12,027 nt of DNA from Collinsella aerofaciens (lineage in GTDB: Bacteria > Actinomycetota > Coriobacteriia > Coriobacteriales > Coriobacteriaceae). A program made the position numbers and the translations under genes. This document shows, piece by piece, positions 1 through 6,090 of the stretch. Location of the stretch: the NCBI GenBank assembly GCA_014846205.1, contig RKAY01000138.1, forward strand, positions 1-12,027, written 5' to 3'. How positions within the stretch are numbered: position 1 is the first letter of the stretch; each line of letters begins with the position of its first letter. Below the pieces are notes generated by a model. The model worked only from the letters and a program-made list of their open reading frames with translations. It ran no database searches and had not been told where the DNA came from.

Positions 1-875
<875 letters not shown>

Positions 876-906
876 TCAAGTGTAATTTCGGCAAATATAG
901 GCGGGC

Positions 907-920
907 GGTAAAGGTTTACC
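907..920. promoter_or_regulatory. Operator-like dyad upstream of nifJ
   Basis: GGTAAA at 907-912 and TTTACC at 915-920 form a perfect inverted repeat around GG. A second pair of arms, GGCGGT (904-909) and ACCGCC (928-933), overlaps it, so two mutually exclusive foldings are possible. The dyad lies about 40 bp upstream of the putative TACAAT box, where a regulator could act. I do not recognise it as a known site; it does not fit the Rex consensus. Confidence 0.3.
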
Positions 921-999
921 TCGGGTGACCGCCAAGGGTCAAAATGAATGCTTCGTCCCCGGGCGGGCGGCTCGAGCACGCTAAGGAGTGTCTCCACGT

Positions 1000-1032
1000 G
1001 CCGGCATAAAAGGAACGTCCCTATCTGCCGGC
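1000..1032. repeat. Inverted repeat (REP-like or terminator-like) at the end of the FHA gene
   Basis: Arms GCCGGCA (1000-1006) and TGCCGGC (1026-1032) enclose a second imperfect dyad, AGGAACGTCCCT (1011-1022), giving a two-tier hairpin. The outer arm touches the last base of the FHA-protein stop codon. No T-run follows on either strand, so a classical intrinsic terminator is unlikely. The layout of a GC-rich outer stem with a GGAACGTCCC-type core resembles REP-like palindromes dispersed by Y1 transposases, but whether it recurs elsewhere cannot be judged from one copy. Confidence 0.45.
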
Positions 1033-1970
1033 TAGAGGGCGCCGAGGAGGATGGCGTAGGTGGTGGATTCGCCGAGCTTGAGCTCGTCGCCGGGGCTAAG
1101 CCGGGCGGAGCGGCCGGGCTCTACTTGAATACACACACTCGTGGCCCCGTTTACCACCACGGTGCCGTTCGTGGACGACAGATCCTCGACAAACCATGTG
1201 CCAGAATCGTCGCACCAGATATGGGCATGGCGAGCCGAAACATCGTCACCGACGTCGGTGATGTCGCCCTCCCCCGTGGCCAGCGCGCCGATCTCGACGC
1301 CTTCCTCGCTCGGTTGAATCCAACGCGGAGCGCTCACCACGTAGCCGTTTTGCACGCGCAGCAGTCCCAGCGGATGCGCCGGCGAAGCCTCGTTCTCGCC
1401 TGTGACCGAAGATGTGCTCAGCGAGCGCGGCGTCGACGTGGCGCCGCCGCAAGTCGCATGCGCGTAATCGATGGCGTAGGTCACCGACGAGCGAACATCC
1501 GCCGAACAGCCTACGGCGACAAACAGCACCAGGATGGCCTCGGCGCGCTCGGCGGGCATGAGCTCCGCCGCCTGCGACAGACGCTCGAGCGCATTGCGAT
1601 AGAGATTCGTGTCCTGATGGCATTCCTCGAGCGCACGAACCATAGGTTCGCCAGCAGGCCCGCACACCATATTGGTCACCGCCGCAGCATCCATGGGATT
1701 GCGGCGGCGCAGGGCCAGCTGCGACATAATGCGCGCGGCCGAGGTACCGTAATCGGCAAAATAACGCTCCTGCAGTGTGCCGACCGGTGCACGCACGATA
1801 AAGCGCGAGACCCACGAGCGATCGGCGGCGCGACTCTGAGGGCTACGGCCATCGGCAAGCGGACGGCTTGAGAGCACCAGACCGCACAGCTCGATATGGC
1901 TCAGGTGCGCCGCGCGCTTAAAAATGTCGAACATTGCCCCGCACGGGGTGAGCTCGGTTTGAGAAGCCAT
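1032..1970 (-). CDS. FHA-domain protein with an unknown helical N-terminal region
   Basis: FHA domains bind phospho-threonine, so this 312-residue protein is probably a reader or substrate of the kinase encoded just before it. Residues about 204-310 are a recognisable FHA domain: IGA at 227-229, VSARHAHIW at 244-252 and DLSSTNGT at 263-270. The usual Gly-Arg of the first motif is Gly-Ala here, which may weaken or alter ligand binding. Residues 1-175 look mostly helical and match nothing I know; a Ser/Thr-rich linker (about 176-195) joins the halves. There is no signal peptide or membrane segment, so it should be cytosolic. The start at 1970 has an AAGGAGG ribosome binding site (1986-1980, 9-nt spacing) inside the end of the kinase gene, and only 4 nt separate the two genes. 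It is the last gene of the operon. The domain call is firm, the partner assignment inferred. Confidence 0.9.
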   Translation of the reverse strand: MASQTELTPCGAMFDIFKRAAHLSHIELCGLVLSSRPLADGRSPQSRAADRSWVSRFIVRAPVGTLQERYFADYGTSAARIMSQLALRRRNPMDAAAVTNMVCGPAGEPMVRALEECHQDTNLYRNALERLSQAAELMPAERAEAILVLFVAVGCSADVRSSVTYAIDYAHATCGGATSTPRSLSTSSVTGENEASPAHPLGLLRVQNGYVVSAPRWIQPSEEGVEIGALATGEGDITDVGDDVSARHAHIWCDDSGTWFVEDLSSTNGTVVVNGATSVCIQVEPGRSARLSPGDELKLGESTTYAILLGAL

Positions 1971-1974
1971 GGGC

Positions 1975-3816
1975 TTAGCCCTCCTTGGTCACAGAGATAT
2001 CGTCAGATGCTTCGACAGGCCCGCCAAAGGCGCGAGCCGCCGCGGCTCCGCCGGCAAGCGGTGTCGCCATGGGAATTTTCGCACGTCGCGCGGACACGAC
2101 GGGAAGCTCGAAGGCAAACCCCATCGCCAGCAAAAACCACGTGAGCGCATAGGTCGCAATTAAGGCAGCCACCAGACCACCTGCCACGGCATGTTGGGAG
2201 AACACCGTGCATGCGAGTACGGCCAACACCGGAACCTCGTAGGCAGATAGTGCGAGCACGCCCTGCAAGAACCCCGCGCGGCGATTGCGCGCCAAGGCTC
2301 CGGCGGCAATGCCCGCCACACCCGGCAGCGCCAACGCCAGCGCAGCGACGATGCCCGGCAACTTTCCGGACCACATAAGAGGCCCCACGGCAATCGTCAC
2401 GTGGGTGCCCGACGCCAGCACCGCCGCCGACGCCACGACCGCGGCCCAAAGCACACCGCAAACCGCCGTCGACGCAATCATCGCCGCACGCCGCATCGCC
2501 CGGCCCGATACCTCCATCGGGCACGGCATGAGCGGCTCGGCGCGAAGCGAGCGAGCGACATTTTGCGCATAGTGGTCACAAAACGCCGAAAGCGCCGCCT
2601 CCACGGCAGCAGGCGCCGGACGATCTTCCTGGTGACACGACAGACAGGCCATCACCACGTCGGACAGTTGCGCATCGACAAACGCCAGTGCATCGCGCAA
2701 GTCCTCGGAATTTGGATCGAGCCCCAGCTGCTGAGCTTGCTCGGCCGCGGCAAGTGCCACATCGGGCTCGCGTCGCAGCAACTGCGTCAAGTCGCAACCG
2801 GGCGCATGGGCACCGATGGGATAGTCGGGCAGCGTATCCATCTTGAGGCGGTAGGGGCTGGCGATATCACGCGTCTTCTTGCGCGAGCCCGAGGTCCCCG
2901 ACGCGCCCGGTGCCGCCTCATACGGCGCGACGCCGGCGATGAGCTCGTAGACCGCGCTCGCCGCGGCGTACACGTCAATCGCCGGTGACATGCGCAAGGC
3001 ACGCAGGTCGGGAATATCGTCGGTGAGCATCTCGGGCGGGGCGTAGGCAACCGTCGCGCGACGCAGCGTGGCATAGCGCTCCGTAAACGACGCCTTGCCG
3101 CCGGTACCGGCCACGGCCGACGCAGGCTCGAGCGCCAGCGACGAGCCAAAGTCGATCAGGCACAGGTCAAAGGTTCCCTCGGCAAGCTGCCGGTCAAGCG
3201 GTAGACGCGCCGTACGCACCATAATATTAGCGGGCGAGATGTCGCGATGGACAAAGCCCTCACCCACCAGGCTCATACGGCAGAGCAGATCGAACAGGTC
3301 GCGGCCCAGACGCGCCGCCACAAGCGGCGACAGGCGCCCGGCATCATCTACGGCAAAGCGCGAGCGCAGGCGGGCGAGCGTCTCGCCCTCGACCCATTCC
3401 ATGACAATCGCAGGGACGCCGTCGACCTCGCCCCATCCGTAGAGGCGGGGAAAGCCCTTAAGGCCCGAAAGGGCGCGATGGCATTCGTATTCCTCGCGAA
3501 ACGCCGCCTTGAACTTGGCGACCAGCGCCTCGTGAGCGGCATCGTCGTCGAACTCATCGCGCGCCGGCAAGATGAGCTGCTTGAGCGCCACGGCCTCGCC
3601 CTGCGCGTTGACGGCACGCGTCACGCGGCCGATGCCGCCGCGGCGCATGGTGGCGTCGTCGGCAAACAGCATCGTAAAACGGCGCAGGTAGGCGGGAAGC
3701 TCGTCCGTGCCCAGGGCGACGGCCGGCTCAAACCCGTCGACGCGCGCCAGGCGCAGGCCCACCATGGGATCGTGGGCAAGCGATTGGGTTGTGGCGGAAA
3801 CAAGATCGGTCATCAT
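1975..3816 (-). CDS. Membrane Ser/Thr protein kinase-like protein with altered catalytic loop
   Basis: This 613-residue protein has an N-terminal protein-kinase fold and a hydrophobic C-terminal membrane region. Seen in order: glycine-rich loop RRGGIGRV (58-65), VALK with Lys79, an Arg/Glu-rich C-helix (FREEYE, 106-111), HRDISPAN (190-197), IDFG (221-224), YAPPE (258-262) and DVYAAA (281-286). Lys79, Asp192, Asn197 and Asp222 are present, so ATP and metal binding look possible. Position 194 is Ser where Ser/Thr kinases normally have Lys. About four or five membrane segments follow from residue 443 to 568, then a short acidic tail. There is no PASTA or other extracellular sensor domain. The start overlaps the previous stop as ATGA and lacks a good ribosome binding site, so translation is probably coupled; a second ATG directly follows. 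Kinase fold is firm; activity and substrates are unknown. Confidence 0.9.
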   Translation of the reverse strand: MMTDLVSATTQSLAHDPMVGLRLARVDGFEPAVALGTDELPAYLRRFTMLFADDATMRRGGIGRVTRAVNAQGEAVALKQLILPARDEFDDDAAHEALVAKFKAAFREEYECHRALSGLKGFPRLYGWGEVDGVPAIVMEWVEGETLARLRSRFAVDDAGRLSPLVAARLGRDLFDLLCRMSLVGEGFVHRDISPANIMVRTARLPLDRQLAEGTFDLCLIDFGSSLALEPASAVAGTGGKASFTERYATLRRATVAYAPPEMLTDDIPDLRALRMSPAIDVYAAASAVYELIAGVAPYEAAPGASGTSGSRKKTRDIASPYRLKMDTLPDYPIGAHAPGCDLTQLLRREPDVALAAAEQAQQLGLDPNSEDLRDALAFVDAQLSDVVMACLSCHQEDRPAPAAVEAALSAFCDHYAQNVARSLRAEPLMPCPMEVSGRAMRRAAMIASTAVCGVLWAAVVASAAVLASGTHVTIAVGPLMWSGKLPGIVAALALALPGVAGIAAGALARNRRAGFLQGVLALSAYEVPVLAVLACTVFSQHAVAGGLVAALIATYALTWFLLAMGFAFELPVVSARRAKIPMATPLAGGAAAARAFGGPVEASDDISVTKEG

Positions 3817-4694
3817 AGGGCGATCGCCGCCACATTGTTATTGAAGTTGTTGAGCGCGACGCTATCGTCGCCGTAATGTCCGACCCATTGACACAGGTTT
3901 GTGTAGCAACCCCAAAGGTTGGCGAATTGTCGATACCACTTTGACTGGGGAGGAAACGTCTGCCGGCCAAACTCGGCACGGATAACAAACATGTCATTGA
4001 CCAGGCTGTCGCATGGTCCGGTGTCGCCCGTGGCGTTATAGGTCGATACCACGCTATTGGCACGGGCGACATAGCCATCGAGCATGTTGTATTTGGTCAC
4101 GAGCCAACTGTGGATACTCTCCTCCTCGGCAGCCGAGAGGCCACCCGTGCCCGTGTCCCCGCCGGCATCGCCGTCCGTCGAGCCACCACTCGAAGATCCA
4201 CCGCCAGAGGCGGAGCCCGAACCGGTGCCAGAACCGGACCCGTCCGAGCCGCCGGGCTTACCCGCCTGCTGCGTATCCTGCTCCTTCTGCTGCTCCGCCT
4301 TGTTAATGACAGAAGCCACGCTGTTATTGGAAAGCTTCGTAATGACCTTGGTGTTGGTGAGCACGATGGTCTTGCCGTTTGCCAGCGTGATCTCGTTGGA
4401 CGCCTGCTCGCCCTCGTCCGCGGGATCGACGCCAAACACGGTGCGCCCGACCACGCTCGCCCATGCATATCCGGTTGTCGTTCCCAGGTCGCTCTTGGCC
4501 TTGCGCCCTATATGCAACTCGCGCGCAGCATGCGCCTGCACCATGGACGGCATCGTCATGCCATAGGCCGAAACGCCGGCAACAACGAGCACCAGCGAGC
4601 ACGACAGCAGCACGTACGCCCGAGGCGCCAAGCCCAGCCGGCGTCGCATGCGCACCGCGGCGCCACGCTTTGTCTGAGTGCCCCCGGGCCGCAT
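3813..4694 (-). CDS. Single-pass membrane protein with Gly/Ser linker and unknown extracytoplasmic domain
   Basis: I do not recognise this 293-residue protein. It has a short, very basic N-terminus (RMRRR near 15-19), one hydrophobic segment at about 26-48, then a soluble part expected outside the membrane. Residues about 52-140 form one possible domain. Residues about 147-185 are a low-complexity Gly/Ser/Asp/Thr linker. Residues about 187-293 form a compact C-terminal region rich in Trp, Tyr and Asn with three cysteines (228, 263, 268). I chose the ATG at 4694 because AGAGGAGA precedes it at good spacing; the frame stays open to 4811, but that extension has no ribosome binding site and encodes the terminator-like hairpin. 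It is first in the operon and overlaps the kinase start by 4 nt, so it may be the sensor, partner or substrate of that kinase. This role is inferred from position only. Confidence 0.8.
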   Translation of the reverse strand: MRPGGTQTKRGAAVRMRRRLGLAPRAYVLLSCSLVLVVAGVSAYGMTMPSMVQAHAARELHIGRKAKSDLGTTTGYAWASVVGRTVFGVDPADEGEQASNEITLANGKTIVLTNTKVITKLSNNSVASVINKAEQQKEQDTQQAGKPGGSDGSGSGTGSGSASGGGSSSGGSTDGDAGGDTGTGGLSAAEEESIHSWLVTKYNMLDGYVARANSVVSTYNATGDTGPCDSLVNDMFVIRAEFGRQTFPPQSKWYRQFANLWGCYTNLCQWVGHYGDDSVALNNFNNNVAAIAL

Positions 4695-4709
4695 GCGTTC
4701 TCCTCTAAC

Positions 4710-4734
4710 AAAAACACGCCGCTCAGGAGCGGCG
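4710..4734 (-). terminator. Terminator-like hairpin in the leader of the kinase operon
   Basis: On the minus strand CGCCGCTC (4734-4727) and GAGCGGCG (4724-4717) form an eight-pair stem with a minimal loop, followed by GTG and then TTTTTG (T-run 4714-4710). This has the form of an intrinsic terminator. It sits directly before the AGAGGAGA ribosome binding site of the membrane-protein gene, downstream of the best promoter candidate, so it would act as an attenuator or block read-through from recR. On the plus strand no T-run follows. Confidence 0.65.
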
Positions 4735-4756
4735 CATTCGTTCATATCCATATGTG

Positions 4757-4787
4757 AGTGTATCAGCGAATCTAAAAGGTTGTGCAA
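4757..4787 (-). promoter_or_regulatory. Promoter candidate of the kinase operon (extended -10)
   Basis: Minus strand TGATACACT (4765-4757) is an extended -10 box (TGn plus TACACT). TTGCAC (4787-4782) is a -35-like hexamer, with 19 bp between it and TACACT. Transcription would begin near 4750, giving a leader of about 55 nt that contains the terminator-like hairpin. The same extended -10, TGCTACACT, occurs before the second kinase gene at 9417-9425. Consensus matching only. Confidence 0.4.
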
Positions 4788-4788
4788 C
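4779..4788. promoter_or_regulatory. Operator-like half-matched palindrome over the -35
   Basis: GTTGTGCAAC differs by one base from the GTTGTACAAC core of the 18-bp palindrome at 4848-4865. It overlaps the putative -35 box. The two centres are 73 bp apart, close to seven helical turns, so a regulator bound at both could sit on the same face of the DNA. Confidence 0.4.
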
Positions 4789-4847
4789 GAATGAGCAAAT
4801 ACGGAGTACAAACAGCCCCATCCACGCGATAAGCGAAAGTAGAACAG

Positions 4848-4865
4848 GTTTGTTGTACAACAAAC
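4848..4865. promoter_or_regulatory. 18-bp perfect palindrome, candidate operator
   Basis: GTTTGTTGTACAACAAAC is perfectly self-complementary and AT-richer than its surroundings. It lies about 65-80 bp upstream of the putative -35 of the kinase operon and downstream of recR. No T-run or flanking stem suggests an RNA role. I cannot name the regulator: it does not match the actinobacterial LexA box. Confidence 0.5.
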
Positions 4866-4889
4866 GCGCGAACGCGTGCCTAATTATGA

Positions 4890-4930
4890 GTACCCCATGC
4901 GGCAGAACGGCAGGCCATGCCGCAGGGTAC
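4890..4930 (-). terminator. Hairpin after recR, probable U-poor terminator
   Basis: Arms GTACCCTGCGGCA (4930-4918) and TGCCGCATGGGGTAC (4904-4890) pair over 13 bases with a two-nucleotide bulge and a 13-nt loop. The hairpin starts 7 nt after the recR stop codon. Only an AT-rich stretch (CATAATTA), not a T-run, follows. Its place and stability suggest it ends the dnaX-ybaB-recR transcript, as U-poor hairpins may in high-GC actinobacteria. Confidence 0.55.
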
Positions 4931-4937
4931 CCGGCGG

Positions 4938-5534
4938 CTAAATCGTGCGACGGGCCTCGATAGCGCGCCCAAGCGTAAGCTCGTCGGCATACTCCAGGTC
5001 GCCGCCCACGGGCAGGCCGCTCGCCAGACGCGATACCTCAACGCCCAGCGGTTTGATAGTGCGGGCCAGGTAGCTCGCCGTGGTCTCGCCCTCAATATTG
5101 GGGTTGGTGGCGATGATGACCTCGTGGATGTCCTCGCGGCCCAAGCGTGCTAGCAGCTCGCGAATGTGCAGCTGCTCGGGGCCGATCTTGTCCATGGGAC
5201 TGATCACGCCGCCCAATACGTGGTAGAGGCCGTGGTAGCTGCCCGTGCGCTCAATCGCCTGGACATCGCGCGGCTCGCCCACCACGCAAATGCGAGTGGT
5301 GTCGCGCATCGAATCCTGGCAGATGGAGCACTCGTCGGCCGTGGCGTAGTTAAAGCAACGGCTGCAAAAGTGAACCTCCTGCTTAACCTCCAGGATGGCC
5401 TCGGCCAGGCGGCGCGCCTCCTCGGCGTCAGCCTCCAACAGGTAATAGGCGATGCGCTGAGCCGACTTGGGGCCAATGCCCGGCAGGCGGCCCAGCTCAT
5501 CGAGCAATTTTTGCAGACTATGGTTGGCACTCAT
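4938..5534 (-). CDS. recR: Recombination mediator protein RecR
   Basis: RecR works with RecO (and RecF) to load RecA on SSB-coated single-stranded DNA during gap repair, in the cytoplasm. At 198 residues the length is typical. The N-terminal helix-hairpin-helix region contains [17 protein letters not shown] (17-33). A Cys4 zinc motif follows (Cys57, 60, 69, 72). The Toprim region runs from about 80 to 175, with [24 protein letters not shown], the acidic ATNPNIEGE, and the C-terminal [21 protein letters not shown]. The start at 5534 has no clear ribosome binding site and is 13 nt after the ybaB stop codon, so translation is probably coupled to ybaB. The pairing with ybaB and dnaX is the classic order. 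Nothing is missing or odd. Confidence 0.97.
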   Translation of the reverse strand: MSANHSLQKLLDELGRLPGIGPKSAQRIAYYLLEADAEEARRLAEAILEVKQEVHFCSRCFNYATADECSICQDSMRDTTRICVVGEPRDVQAIERTGSYHGLYHVLGGVISPMDKIGPEQLHIRELLARLGREDIHEVIIATNPNIEGETTASYLARTIKPLGVEVSRLASGLPVGGDLEYADELTLGRAIEARRTI

Positions 5535-5547
5535 ATATATGCGCGTC

Positions 5548-5868
5548 TTAGAACGGCATGCCCGGGATGTTGAGGCCGCCGGTGATGGCGCCCATCTGCT
5601 TGTTGGCGAGCTCGTTGACGCCGCGAACGGCCTCGTTGACGGCAGCCATGATCATGTCCTGCAGCATATCGACGTCCTCGGGATCGAGCGCATCGGGATC
5701 GATGGTGAGGTTGACGAGCTCCATCTCGCCGTTGACGGTCACCTTGACCATGCCGCCGCCGGCAGAGGCGTCGACGGTCTGGGACTTGAGGTTCTCCTGC
5801 GCGGCGGCAAGCTGCTCCTGCATCTTGCGGGCCTGCTTCATCATCTGCTGCATGTTCATACCGGCCAT
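5548..5868 (-). CDS. ybaB: YbaB/EbfC-family nucleoid-associated protein
   Basis: YbaB/EbfC proteins are small dimeric DNA-binding proteins that coat the nucleoid; the exact cellular role is still debated. The 106-residue product begins [20 protein letters not shown], the family's amphipathic first helix. It continues with the beta-sheet part ([20 protein letters not shown], residues about 31-50), the [11 protein letters not shown] helix, and a Gly/Met-rich C-terminus (GLNIPGMPF). The ATG at 5868 has an excellent AAAGGAG ribosome binding site at 5880-5874. It lies 222 nt after dnaX and 13 nt before recR, so it is either part of a long dnaX-ybaB-recR transcript or has its own promoter in that gap. 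Confidence 0.95.
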   Translation of the reverse strand: MAGMNMQQMMKQARKMQEQLAAAQENLKSQTVDASAGGGMVKVTVNGEMELVNLTIDPDALDPEDVDMLQDMIMAAVNEAVRGVNELANKQMGAITGGLNIPGMPF

Positions 5869-5881
5869 AATGGCTCCTTTA

Positions 5882-5895
5882 CGTGCGGCCGCACG
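5882..5895. repeat. 14-bp palindrome next to the ybaB ribosome binding site
   Basis: CGTGCGGCCGCACG is perfectly self-complementary and lies 1 nt upstream of the AAAGGAG of ybaB. In RNA it would give a five-pair stem with a GGCC loop. It could be a translation-tuning hairpin or an operator. Confidence 0.4.
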
Positions 5896-6030
5896 CCGAG
5901 CTGCAAGGGCAGCCGGAGCACGGCGGGACTTTCAAACTCAAAAATCGTACCACGGCGCAAGGCCAGCGAGCGGGGCGGACACGCTACCTCAGTCGATATA
6001 CATGTCCTCCCATACAAACCGAACGCAAAG

Positions 6031-6065
6031 ATTATGCAAGGTCGAATTATGCAAGGTCGCATAAT
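6031..6065. repeat. Tandem 14-bp direct repeat with inverted third arm between dnaX and ybaB
   Basis: ATTATGCAAGGTCG occurs at 6031-6044 and again at 6046-6059, one base apart. The second copy also opens an inverted repeat: ATTATGC (6046-6052) and GCATAAT (6059-6065) around AAGGTC. The GCATAAT arm can pair with either ATTATGC, so two alternative hairpins are possible. It lies 25 bp after the dnaX stop. On the minus strand the CATAAT blocks also look like -10 boxes, but no good -35 is in place. The rest of the gap (5896-6030) shows nothing I can name. Confidence 0.6.
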
Positions 6066-6090
6066 CCGACGTATATGCCCTTTCGCACGG

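Noticed and set aside
948..1871. Plus-strand frame of 307 codons opposite the FHA gene
   Set aside because: The minus-strand reading has a clear FHA domain; the plus reading is Arg/Ala-rich with no family match.
4695..4811. N-terminal extension of the membrane protein to 4811
   Set aside because: No ribosome binding site, it would cross the promoter and the terminator-like hairpin, and it would put 39 extra residues before the basic-hydrophobic anchor.
5978..6005. Tiny leader peptide (ATG TAT ATC GAC TGA) upstream of ybaB
   Set aside because: The purine-rich site before it is too close to the ATG and the four-codon frame has no attenuator fold around it.
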